Of a DNA stretch of 64,000 bases, positions 39,200-47,359 are shown in pieces. The stretch spans positions 1 through 64,000 of the forward strand of contig BJUT01000016.1 of assembly GCA_007988745.1 (NCBI GenBank), in the 5' to 3' direction. Under the pieces are notes generated by a model that searched no databases, had not been told where the DNA came from, and worked only from the letters and a program-made list of their open reading frames with translations. Made by a program: the position numbers and the translations under genes. The DNA comes from Pseudoalteromonas atlantica (GTDB lineage: Bacteria; Pseudomonadota; Gammaproteobacteria; Enterobacterales; Alteromonadaceae). The first letter of the stretch is position 1. Each line of letters begins with the position of its first letter.

Positions 39200-40411
39200 A
39201 TGGATATTCAAACCCTGTTTAACTGGTTACTAGAGCAGCAATTATTACTCAGCATAATGCTTGGCGGGTTTATTATATGTGAGCGTTTTAGTTTAAGGCT
39301 GCTTGGCCCAGGCTTTGTGTATAAATTAGTATGGCTAATCCCCGTATCGTTACTGGTTGCAAACTTACCAAGTAACATTAAGCCACTGCAAAATAGCGCC
39401 ATTAGCCATTATTTAATAACGCCTAACCAGCCCCTTATTAATAACTTAGGCCTAAATTGGGCCGTGCTTTATGTAGTGGTTAGCCTAGTGCTGTTTAGCA
39501 TAGCGTTTGTTGTGCATATTCGCTTTATAAAAAACCTGCAGCTCAATTATTTAATTAATAGCGAACACACTCTAACCTCACACATTAAAACCTATACCAG
39601 TAATCATATTGCATCGCCAATGGTGGTGGGTATTTTACAAAGTAAGCTCATACTGCCTAGTAATTACAAAACTCAGTTTGATAAAGCCACTTTGGCACTT
39701 ATTTTAGAGCATGAGGCTGTGCACATAAAACGCAAAGATAACCTAATAAATGCCCTGCTGTTACTGACTACTATTTTAATGTGGTTTAACCCGCTCGCGT
39801 GGATGGCTTACGCAAGCTTTAGACGCTTGCAGGAGCTAACTTGTGACCAGCGGGTACTTGCCAATAAAACCACACAGCAACACATTTTATACAGCAAAGC
39901 CTTAGTTAACTGCGCGGCAGCAACGCCCGCAGGCCTAATGGCTTATTCACACTACGGAGATAAAAAAACCATGTTACAACGACTTACCAATATAAAGCAC
40001 AGTGGCAATCACTCTCGCCTAGCCAAAGGTGGCTTACTGCTAATAGCAACAAGCATGCTTAGCGGTTTAGCCATTGCAAAACAGCCCCAAACTGAAATAA
40101 CGAAAGAGGATCATATTTCACCAACAATACGCATTGAACCTGTCTACCCAGCCCAAGCAGCTAAGCAAGGCATTAGCGGCTCGGTTGTATTAAAGTATGA
40201 TATAGCCGCCAATGGCAGAACAAAAAACATTAGTGTCATTCAATCTAAGCCGTCAGACGTTTTTGATAAATCAGCTAAGGAAGCGCTGGCAAAGTGGGAG
40301 TATAAAATCTCTGAGGCAGGCTTTAATGATGTACTTGTACAGCTCGATTTTGCCATAAACAGCGAGGTTGCTAATACCGATTTAATAGAGCGAATTAAAG
40401 TATCGCATTAA
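39200..40411 (+). CDS. BlaR1-type M56 metallopeptidase fused to a TonB C-terminal domain
   Basis: This is a 403-residue membrane protein. Four membrane helices surround the M56 peptidase region with the zinc motif HEAVH (LEHEAVHIKRKDN) and a later Glu in RLQELTCDQRVL. A further helix at about 275-295 leads to a periplasmic TonB C-terminal domain (about 310-385, IEPVYPAQAAKQGISGSVVLKYDI). The BlaR1 penicillin-sensing domain is absent. It is preceded by GGAG 5 bases before the ATG at 39200 (a GTG two codons earlier overlaps this site) and follows the BlaI-type repressor. The pair probably forms a sensor-protease and repressor circuit with an unknown signal. Confidence 0.82.
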   Translation: MDIQTLFNWLLEQQLLLSIMLGGFIICERFSLRLLGPGFVYKLVWLIPVSLLVANLPSNIKPLQNSAISHYLITPNQPLINNLGLNWAVLYVVVSLVLFSIAFVVHIRFIKNLQLNYLINSEHTLTSHIKTYTSNHIASPMVVGILQSKLILPSNYKTQFDKATLALILEHEAVHIKRKDNLINALLLLTTILMWFNPLAWMAYASFRRLQELTCDQRVLANKTTQQHILYSKALVNCAAATPAGLMAYSHYGDKKTMLQRLTNIKHSGNHSRLAKGGLLLIATSMLSGLAIAKQPQTEITKEDHISPTIRIEPVYPAQAAKQGISGSVVLKYDIAANGRTKNISVIQSKPSDVFDKSAKEALAKWEYKISEAGFNDVLVQLDFAINSEVANTDLIERIKVSH

Positions 40412-40432
40412 GGCTAATGAGTGATGCAAGAG

Positions 40433-40469
40433 CACAAAGCAAGCGCCCTTTTAGGCCGCTTGCTTTGTG
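40433..40469 (+). terminator. long hairpin terminator after the M56 gene
   Basis: CACAAAGCAAGCG (40433-40445) pairs with CGCTTGCTTTGTG (40457-40469), a perfect 13-bp stem with an 11-base loop. It is followed by GTTTT. It lies between the convergent M56 and MAPEG genes and may serve both. Confidence 0.75.
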
Positions 40470-40484
40470 GTTTTAACAATAAAA

Positions 40485-40868
40485 TTAAATACTCACTACA
40501 ATCATGGCAATGGCAGTGCCTAAGCCAATAAACCATACAAGCGAACGTATAATATCTAAGTTCAACCAATAAAAAATGCAATACAAAGTGCGCGAGACTA
40601 TATGAGTAACCGCCAAGGTTTCGGTTACTGCATTTACCGAGTTAGTTCCCAATACCACCACGATAGCAACGGCAAACACTGCTAGTGATTCAAAACAATT
40701 TTGATGAGCAGCGAGCGCACGCTCACCAAAGCCCGTTAATTTTGCTTGTTGAGAGCGCGGGTGTTTATTGTCGTATTGGCCAAGCTTTGCCATCGCAATG
40801 GCCACTGGTATTTTTGCAAAATAAGGCATTAATACAGCAAGTAATGCGCATACTACTAATGTTGTCAT
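40485..40868 (-). CDS. MAPEG family membrane protein
   Basis: This is a 127-residue protein with four membrane helices, the MAPEG fold of membrane-associated eicosanoid and glutathione enzymes. The conserved loop after the first helix reads QQAKLTGFGERALAAHQNCFESLAVFA, where GERALAAHQNxxE is the family hallmark. Bacterial members of this group are uncharacterised, though some conjugate glutathione. It faces the M56 gene. Upstream lie a minus-strand terminator-like hairpin and three dyads in an otherwise empty 254-base gap. Confidence 0.82.
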   Translation of the reverse strand: MTTLVVCALLAVLMPYFAKIPVAIAMAKLGQYDNKHPRSQQAKLTGFGERALAAHQNCFESLAVFAVAIVVVLGTNSVNAVTETLAVTHIVSRTLYCIFYWLNLDIIRSLVWFIGLGTAIAMIVVSI

Positions 40869-40928
40869 AATTTATTCTCTTATTTTAAAACCTAGTTATT
40901 TAACCAATACATATAACACACATACACA

Positions 40929-41073
40929 AAAAAGCCGCCAACACGTTTTATGACATACGCAGGCGGCTAAACAATAACATCATACTTACTATAGCTAAGT
41001 TTACCTATAAAGCAGTGCGGCATAATGTCGCAGGTGATGAATATTCACTATCACCCTTAATGCATCGCATTAA
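40929..41073 (-). ncRNA. structured intergenic region; possible small RNA or leader ending in a terminator
   Basis: Read on the minus strand, an AGCCGCC/GGCGGCT stem (40933-40939 with 40962-40968) is followed by six Ts, a terminator with no annotated gene ahead of it. Three dyads stand just before it: 41016-41032 (17 bases, one wobble pair), 41033-41055 (GGTGAT with ATCACC) and 41057-41073 (TTAATGC with GCATTAA). This could be a small RNA, an attenuated leader of the MAPEG gene, or operators of the EamA gene. There is no match to a family I know. Confidence 0.35.
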
Positions 41074-41122
41074 TAACTAAAGATTGTTAACTTATAGACC
41101 TTATTTTTTACCGACGACCCCT

Positions 41123-42001
41123 ATGACCTGGATCTTTTTCACTTTTTTAGCCGCCTTTATGCAAGCATGGCGAAATGCCCTACAAAGTAAATTAAGCGCA
41201 CATGCAAGTGTGGCTGGCGTAACCCTCTCGCGCTTTATTTTAGCCGGCCCTATTGCTGCAGTATATTTGTATGGCTTGTATCAATATAAAGACACAGCCA
41301 TGCCTACCTTTAATAATGCCTTTTGGGGGTTTGTTATTGGCGCAAGTGTTATGCAAATACTCGCCACCGGCTTAATGGTAAAGCTGTTTAAAATGAATAA
41401 TTACGCCATAGGTGCAGGGCTTGCTAAAAGTGAGGCGTTAGTAGCGGCTATTTTAGGGGTATTGTTTTTTGGTTCTGCGCTTAGCCTTCTTGGTTGGCTG
41501 GGTGTATTTTTAGGCGCTATTGCGGTGCTTTTACTTAGCGGCATAACCAGCGTAAAACACTTTGATGCTAAAACAGCGTTACTTGGCCTTGCCTGTGGTA
41601 CCAGCTTTGCCCTTACATCGCTGTGGGTGCGTGAAGCGAGCTTAAATTCAGGGTTATTGTTTCCACACTCAGCTGCATGGGTTTTACTATTTGTAATAAG
41701 CCTACAAACGCTTATATTACTTGGCTATTTATTACTAAAAGAGCCACACACTGTTGGCAAACTTTGGCAATATAAAGGCACCACTGCCGCAATTAGTACT
41801 TTTAGCTGTGTAGGCTCTATTGGCTGGTTTAGCGCGATGAGTTTACAGCACGTAGCGTATGTTAAAACGCTTGGTCAGGTAGAGGTATTTTTTACCATGC
41901 TAATTGCTGTACTTTGGCTCAAACAGCCACTTAAAAAGCAAGATACCGCGGGCTTAATACTTATAGCCATTGCCGCTGTTTTAGTAATGCTACCAAATTG
42001 A
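41123..42001 (+). CDS. EamA/DMT superfamily permease
   Basis: This is a 292-residue inner-membrane transporter with about ten helices in two EamA repeats (about 1-140 and 150-290). The second half ends in the typical LGQVEVFFTMLIAVLWLKQPLKKQDTAGLILI segment. The substrate is unknown; such proteins export amino acids, metabolites or drugs. An upstream in-frame start at 41084 is rejected because the family begins at the membrane helix after MTWIFF. No strong ribosome binding site is visible. Its upstream gap holds three dyads. Confidence 0.85.
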   Translation: MTWIFFTFLAAFMQAWRNALQSKLSAHASVAGVTLSRFILAGPIAAVYLYGLYQYKDTAMPTFNNAFWGFVIGASVMQILATGLMVKLFKMNNYAIGAGLAKSEALVAAILGVLFFGSALSLLGWLGVFLGAIAVLLLSGITSVKHFDAKTALLGLACGTSFALTSLWVREASLNSGLLFPHSAAWVLLFVISLQTLILLGYLLLKEPHTVGKLWQYKGTTAAISTFSCVGSIGWFSAMSLQHVAYVKTLGQVEVFFTMLIAVLWLKQPLKKQDTAGLILIAIAAVLVMLPN

Positions 42002-42007
42002 GAACAT

Positions 42008-42036
42008 AAAAAAGCGCAGGCTTTTAAACCTGCGCT
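42008..42036. terminator. terminator between the EamA and sugE-like genes
   Basis: AGCGCAGG (42013-42020) pairs with CCTGCGCT (42029-42036) over an 8-base loop. On the minus strand it is followed by a T run, so it best terminates the sugE-like gene; it also lies just past the EamA stop. Confidence 0.75.
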
Positions 42037-42082
42037 ACTATAGGCTGCTTATAACTTTTAAAGCGAGTATTAAGCGCTCTTC

Positions 42083-42400
42083 TTAAGAGCTAATTTTTAG
42101 CGTTATCACACCGCAAATGATCATGAGTACACCAGCAATACGGCCAAACGTGGCTGCATCACCGTAAAGTAATATACCCACTAAAAACGTACCCGCAGCA
42201 CCTATTCCGGTCCATACGGCGTAGGACGTCCCCATTGATATTTGCTTTTGTGCAAGCCACAACATAAAACCACTGGCTGTTAAAAATGCAATGGCCATTA
42301 CTATACCCTGCCAGCGTGTGTCGGGATTTTGTGAAATTTTTAAACCAATTGGCCAGCCTATTTCAAGCAAGCCGGCAATGACTAAATAAACCCATGCCAT
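42083..42400 (-). CDS. SMR family exporter, SugE/Gdx type
   Basis: This is a 105-residue small multidrug resistance protein with four membrane helices. The start MAWVYLVIAGLLEIGWPIGLK has the essential Glu13 that couples export to protons. The motif GLLEIGWPIGLK is of the SugE/Gdx subgroup, characterised as guanidinium exporters, rather than EmrE, which reads GCLEVGWAI-like only partly. A later conserved segment SYAVWTGIGAAGTFLVG supports this. The ATG shares its A with the TAA stop of the upstream GNAT/carbon-nitrogen hydrolase gene (TAATG), so the two are translationally coupled. Confidence 0.85.
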   Translation of the reverse strand: MAWVYLVIAGLLEIGWPIGLKISQNPDTRWQGIVMAIAFLTASGFMLWLAQKQISMGTSYAVWTGIGAAGTFLVGILLYGDAATFGRIAGVLMIICGVITLKISS

Positions 42401-43932
42401 TAAACATCTCTCTTTTTCAAAATTACGTCGTATAAATCTTCGCGGCGATCTTTTAAATTGCGCACCGTACCTTCGCTATGAAGAATTTTTAGCTTATCCA
42501 TATCAAGGTCGCTGAATAATAACATCTCGGTATTAGGTGTGGCTTCATTTAATGTTGCATCGTGCGGAAAAGAAAAGTCAGACGGGGTCAACACTGCCGA
42601 TTGCGAGTACTGTACGTCTAGGCTTTCTACCTCAGGTAAGTTACCCACTGAACCTGCAATAACCACATAACATTCGTTTTCGATTGCGCGCGCTTGCGCA
42701 CAATGGCGAACCCGTAAATAACTATTTTTAGTATCGGTCCAAAACGGCACAAAGAGTATATCAAGCCCCTGCTTGGCTAATATGCGCGAAAGCTCAGGGA
42801 ACTCTACATCGTAACAAATTTGAATACCTACACGCCCAGCATCGGTATCAAACACGGCAATTTTGTCGCCGCCTTGAATCACCCAATCATTTTGCTCATG
42901 CGGGGTTATGTGTATTTTTCGCTGCTCGTCTATTTTACCGCTACGGTGGCATAAGTAACTTACGTTATAAATTTTATCGTCTTCGGCAAGCGGCATAGAG
43001 CCGGTAATAATATTGGCGTTATATTCTATTGCCATACGCGACATCGCGTTTTTAAATGTTTCGGTATATTCGGCTAAATAGCGGATAGCTTCGGTTTGAT
43101 TATTCTGATCGCCTAAACCCATAAGTGGCGCGTTAAAAAATTCCGGAAATAATATAAAATCGCTTTTGTAGTCAGATACCGTATCTACAAAGTATTCTAC
43201 CTGCTTTAGCATTTCGTCAACCGACTCTACACAGCGCATTTGCCATTGCACCGCACCTATACGCACTATCGATTTAGTTGATTCGAGCACGGTATCGGTT
43301 GGCTCGTACATTATGTTATTCCACTCAAGCAAGGTGGCGTAACCTACAGACTCTTGATCCTCCGGCAGGTACTTTTTAAGTAACCGTTTTACCTGAAAGT
43401 CGTTAGAAAGCTGAAAACTTAAAATTGGGTCGTAAAGCTCTTTTTGGTCAACCTTTTCAATGTATTCCATTGGCGTCATTTCACTACTGTGATTGTAATA
43501 ACGCGGGATACGGCCACCGGCTAAAATAGCGCGTAAGTTATATTGGCGGCACAACTCTTTACGGGCATCATAAAGACGGCGCCCTAAGCGCATGCCTCGG
43601 TGGGTTTCGCTAATTGCTACATCTAAACCGTATAGCGCATCGCCGTCGGAGTCACTAAATACTCGGTCGTGCCCATCGGCTATGTCTTCGTAAGTGTGAG
43701 GATTTGAAAAACGCGCGTAGTCTACTTGCACGCTTAGTGCTAAACCCACCAGCACGCCATCATCTACAATGCCTATTTGCCCTTCAGGGAACTGATCTAT
43801 CAATCTAAAAATAGTATGGCTTGGCCACGCGCCACCTAAATCAGGATAAGCCTGATCCATCAAGGTTTTAATTTGCGGATACTGCTCTTTTGTTAAGTTA
43901 CAAATTTCTAGGTGGGTTTTTTCTGCCGACAT
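42400..43932 (-). CDS. bifunctional GNAT acetyltransferase / carbon-nitrogen hydrolase
   Basis: This is a 510-residue two-domain protein. Residues about 10-215 form a GNAT domain with the acetyl-CoA loop near HRGMRLGRRLYDARKELC. Residues about 228-500 form a nitrilase-superfamily domain with the Glu-Lys-Cys triad: Glu in LFPEFFNAP, Lys in DEQRKIHITPHE, and Cys in GIQICYDVEFPE. Such hydrolases cleave amides or nitriles of small amines. The start at 43932 has AAGGAG 6 bases before it; the open frame extends 18 codons further. It is coupled to a SugE/Gdx exporter gene, suggesting a substrate with a guanidinium or amine group. Confidence 0.9.
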   Translation of the reverse strand: MSAEKTHLEICNLTKEQYPQIKTLMDQAYPDLGGAWPSHTIFRLIDQFPEGQIGIVDDGVLVGLALSVQVDYARFSNPHTYEDIADGHDRVFSDSDGDALYGLDVAISETHRGMRLGRRLYDARKELCRQYNLRAILAGGRIPRYYNHSSEMTPMEYIEKVDQKELYDPILSFQLSNDFQVKRLLKKYLPEDQESVGYATLLEWNNIMYEPTDTVLESTKSIVRIGAVQWQMRCVESVDEMLKQVEYFVDTVSDYKSDFILFPEFFNAPLMGLGDQNNQTEAIRYLAEYTETFKNAMSRMAIEYNANIITGSMPLAEDDKIYNVSYLCHRSGKIDEQRKIHITPHEQNDWVIQGGDKIAVFDTDAGRVGIQICYDVEFPELSRILAKQGLDILFVPFWTDTKNSYLRVRHCAQARAIENECYVVIAGSVGNLPEVESLDVQYSQSAVLTPSDFSFPHDATLNEATPNTEMLLFSDLDMDKLKILHSEGTVRNLKDRREDLYDVILKKRDV

Positions 43933-43960
43933 ACACAACTCCTTTGGGCATAATAAAATA

Positions 43961-43994
43961 AAAGCCGAATGTACGCTAAAGTACACTCAGCTTT
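43961..43994 (-). terminator. terminator after the MBL-fold gene
   Basis: On the minus strand AAAGCTGAGTGTAC pairs, with two mismatches, with GTACATTCGGCTTTT over a short loop, followed by a T-rich tract. It lies 27 bases past the stop of the MBL gene and separates it from the GNAT/hydrolase gene. Confidence 0.6.
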
Positions 43995-44020
43995 GTATCA
44001 TGTTTTTTACGTTACGCGTA

Positions 44021-44869
44021 CTACTTTAAGCTGCGATAAAAAAGTGTAGTCACTTTCTCTTTTGGCAACCAGCCTGCGTATTCAAGGCCAAGCTCTGCCA
44101 ATGGATCGGCTTTTAGTACTTGCTCTAAGCTTGCGTTATTTTGCATTGCTTTTAGCATTAAATCTTTGGCTTTTTTAACAAGTTTAGCATACGTTTCCAG
44201 CCCTGAACGGTCACTTACCGGCCCATGCCCTGGTATCACTATGGTGCGCTCATCTATTTGCTTAATAACGTCATTTACGGCTGCTAATATTCCATCAACA
44301 CTGCCGCCGCTATCTACATCAACAAACGGTAAATTGCCAAAGTTAAAGTAAATATCGCCCATGTGCACTATGTTATCGTTATTAAAAAATATCACCGAAT
44401 CACCGTCGGTATGTGCATGGGCGTAGTGCACTACATGGGCATGTTCGTTGTTAAAATGCAGCTTTAAATCGTGGCCAAAGCTAATGCGTGGCAAATAATC
44501 TGAGTTTGCACCGTGTTTTTCTTCTAATCGCTTATGTACGTTGTCGTGCGCAATGACATGCGCACCGGCTTTGGCAAAGTTTTCGTTGCCGCCAGTGTGG
44601 TCGCCATGATGATGCGTATTAATTACAAACTCTGCACTACCGGGTTTTAAATCGCTAATGGTTTTTTTAATGTCGTTTGAAAGCTTAGCAAATTGGTCAT
44701 CAATAATGTAAATGCCATCTTCCCCTACACTTGCGGCAATGTTACCGCCTTGGCCAAACAGTACATACACACTGTCGCTTAGTTTTTCTGCCGTTACCGG
44801 ATTTTCATCTGCATGTGTTGCACTGCTAAGTAATAAGCCTGTTATTAATGCGGGTAGTATTTTTTTCAT
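44021..44869 (-). CDS. exported MBL-fold metallo-hydrolase
   Basis: This is a 282-residue protein with a signal peptide ending at about residue 20 (HADE). The zinc motif HHHGDHTGG is near residue 87, and further metal ligands lie in HAHTDGDS and PGHGPVSD. It belongs to the large group of periplasmic or secreted MBL hydrolases that includes beta-lactamase B-like and lactonase proteins. The substrate cannot be assigned. It is followed by the penicillin-acylase-family gene 58 bases upstream on the same strand, which may form a two-gene unit. Confidence 0.85.
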   Translation of the reverse strand: MKKILPALITGLLLSSATHADENPVTAEKLSDSVYVLFGQGGNIAASVGEDGIYIIDDQFAKLSNDIKKTISDLKPGSAEFVINTHHHGDHTGGNENFAKAGAHVIAHDNVHKRLEEKHGANSDYLPRISFGHDLKLHFNNEHAHVVHYAHAHTDGDSVIFFNNDNIVHMGDIYFNFGNLPFVDVDSGGSVDGILAAVNDVIKQIDERTIVIPGHGPVSDRSGLETYAKLVKKAKDLMLKAMQNNASLEQVLKADPLAELGLEYAGWLPKEKVTTLFYRSLK

Positions 44870-44927
44870 TTTAGTTCTCTGTTGATTTATTAATGATTAT
44901 ATAGAACGTGATTAACTGTAATTTAGT

Positions 44928-47213
44928 TCATCGTGCTGGCTCTATCACTATTTGATGTATTAGCGTTTGTGGCAATAAAGGCGTGTGCTTACCTTCAATG
45001 TAGTCACTAAAGCCTGCACGATAAAACGCGGATAGCGGATGCCCCGACTGCCCACCGGGCACTGCCATAATGGCGTTTTCTAAATGCCCTGGTTGGGCAA
45101 TAAAGCGCTGCGATGCACCAAAGCTTTTGCCTTGTACGGCGGGCATGTAGCTATCGCCAAAAGCTGGCGCTACAGGCATATTTAAAAGCTTAGCCAGTAT
45201 GGGCATTTGTTTAGCAAACGGGTGCTCAATATTAAGCGCATTTACCTTACCCCACTGCCAATTTTGTAAGTTATCCCCATACTCAGCCCCAAGTGCTGTC
45301 ACTGTTTGGCTAAATGCACCTAATAACTGCTCGTCCCAATTTTTATACTCAGGGTTTACCCATGAGCCCGGTCTATCCTTAATAAGCTGCCATATAGCTG
45401 GTTCTAGATCGCGTTTTACATATTTAAGCGTGGCGTCTTGCTCATTAAGTTTGTTCTCCATGCTTGCAAATACAGTATTAATTAATGTGCTGCGGTAATG
45501 TTTAACTAAGGTATAACCTACCGAGCTTGCACATGCGCATTGCTGCCAGTTTTCAAGTGCACTTATGTACTGTGCGTTTTTGGCTTTGTCTTTTTTAAGC
45601 TGATTAAGTAGCAATGTATGCCATGGCGTTAAAAAGCGGGCTTGGTTATCAAGCTGTAGCGCGTAAAAGTCGCTCTCAGCAAAGCTTTGTTTTTCAAATA
45701 ATCTATCACGAATTTGGCTCGAGCGAGCGCCTAGCGCGTACCCGCCATTGCCAAAGCGCGCATTATCAGTGGCTGACACAACGCGCGAATTACCTGTCCA
45801 TAATCGCCCATTTTGCGGGTTCTTAACATAAGGGCGCTGGCGCTCATTTTGCTGCCAGTCGGGTGAGTATTCGTTTGCATTAACACTTAGCTCACTCGGT
45901 GTTTTACGCGCCGGTATAGCGCCAATATGTTGCCATGCGGCACTGCCTTGGCCATCTACCACCATTAAATTTTGTACCGGAATACCCACATCGCTTGCTA
46001 TTGCTAATGCATCATCAACCGTATTTGCTTGTTCAAGTTTTACTAATTCCATATCAACGGCATAAGGCTTATGTGCAGCCCAGCTAAGTGCGTAGGGTTT
46101 TTTATTAATGTATTTTACTGGGCCATATTCGCTTAACGTTAATGGGTAGTTTTCTACCTCATCATTTGGCAGCGCTATTGGCTCATTGACTTGCCATGTT
46201 TTACTGTCATCATTTAGCGCTATCCAATCAGCGGTATCTATGTAGCCATTAGTAAAGCCCCAAGCGATTTTATTATTGGTACCCACCACAATAGCGGGTG
46301 CGCCAGGTAGCGATACGCCAGTTACTTGAGCTTGCTCGCCATTTTGCGTGTAATTAAGCTGTGCCCTGTACCAAATAACCGGCACCGCCATAGATAAATG
46401 CATATCGTCAGAGAGCATGGCTGCACCCGTTTGGGTATGCGCACCGGTTACAGCCCAGTTATTGCTGCCGCGCTCTTGGTTTGCCTGAATATTTTTAACC
46501 GTGTGCTGTGCTTGCTCTGGAAGTTGAGGAATGGTGCCTGTAAACGGGGCAAGTTTACTGCCATCAAGCGCCGCTTGGTATTGGCTAGGTTGTGTTAAAA
46601 AATCAACCATGTGTTGCCCGTATGCTTGCTCAATATGTATGAGAGCTTCATCTCGCTCAAAGGTGGCACTTTGCAAATCAAGGTACATGCTAAATATAAC
46701 TAATAGGCTATCTTCACTTTGCCATGGTTTTTGCGCTCCGCCTGTAAGTAAATACTCAAAGCTTGCAAAGCCAACTTGTGCCAGCCCTTCGTTTACACCT
46801 TGGGCGTAGCTGTTTAATAGTTGTTTATCGCTTTCGGGTAAGGTGTTTAATATAGCGCGGCTGCGTTTTCGCAATTGATGAAAGCGCATTTTTTTATCAA
46901 GCCCAAGGGCCGCTTGACCAAATAACTCACTAAGCTCACCTGCGGCGTTACGTCTTAATAGGTCCATTTGAAAAAAACGGTCTTGCCCATGCGCATAGCC
47001 TAGCCCGTATGCCGCGCTATTGCGGTTTTCGGCCTTTATAACCGCCTGCCCTAGCGCATCACGCGAAATAGTAACCGGCTTATTAATTGCTGTACTTTGG
47101 CCTTTACCATCAAGTGTGGGCATACTTAAACTTAATACGCCATATACAAGCGCTGTGCCAGCTAACCCTAAAACCACAACGAGTGATACTAGCCATTTGA
47201 TTACTTTAAACAT
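44928..47213 (-). CDS. penicillin acylase family Ntn-hydrolase
   Basis: This is a 761-residue enzyme precursor from the ATG at 47213, which has AAGGA about 10 bases before it. A hydrophobic helix (about 5-28) either anchors or exports it. Family motifs are YGLGYAHGQDRFFQMDLLRR in the alpha part and the nucleophile Ser250 in ERGSNNWAV, which becomes the beta-chain N-terminus after self-cleavage. SLPGAPAIVVGTNNKIAWGFTN follows. Substrates of this family include penicillins, acyl-homoserine lactones and other amides; none can be told here. The MBL gene follows closely. It is divergent from ycaO. Confidence 0.87.
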   Translation of the reverse strand: MFKVIKWLVSLVVVLGLAGTALVYGVLSLSMPTLDGKGQSTAINKPVTISRDALGQAVIKAENRNSAAYGLGYAHGQDRFFQMDLLRRNAAGELSELFGQAALGLDKKMRFHQLRKRSRAILNTLPESDKQLLNSYAQGVNEGLAQVGFASFEYLLTGGAQKPWQSEDSLLVIFSMYLDLQSATFERDEALIHIEQAYGQHMVDFLTQPSQYQAALDGSKLAPFTGTIPQLPEQAQHTVKNIQANQERGSNNWAVTGAHTQTGAAMLSDDMHLSMAVPVIWYRAQLNYTQNGEQAQVTGVSLPGAPAIVVGTNNKIAWGFTNGYIDTADWIALNDDSKTWQVNEPIALPNDEVENYPLTLSEYGPVKYINKKPYALSWAAHKPYAVDMELVKLEQANTVDDALAIASDVGIPVQNLMVVDGQGSAAWQHIGAIPARKTPSELSVNANEYSPDWQQNERQRPYVKNPQNGRLWTGNSRVVSATDNARFGNGGYALGARSSQIRDRLFEKQSFAESDFYALQLDNQARFLTPWHTLLLNQLKKDKAKNAQYISALENWQQCACASSVGYTLVKHYRSTLINTVFASMENKLNEQDATLKYVKRDLEPAIWQLIKDRPGSWVNPEYKNWDEQLLGAFSQTVTALGAEYGDNLQNWQWGKVNALNIEHPFAKQMPILAKLLNMPVAPAFGDSYMPAVQGKSFGASQRFIAQPGHLENAIMAVPGGQSGHPLSAFYRAGFSDYIEGKHTPLLPQTLIHQIVIEPAR

Positions 47214-47359
47214 TAATTTGTCCTTTGCACCATTTGTTGCACATATAATAACCATAGTTTTATTAAATAATAATGTTCTTACTCGCAAAGGGTGAAATAA
47301 ACATCAAAATCCACGATAATAGCCATTCCACATTTTGTGCAGATCTAGTTGAGACTCAT

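Noticed and set aside
38816..40411. BlaI/BlaR-like pair as a beta-lactam resistance locus
   Set aside because: No beta-lactamase or penicillin-binding gene is adjacent and the sensor domain is absent from the M56 protein.
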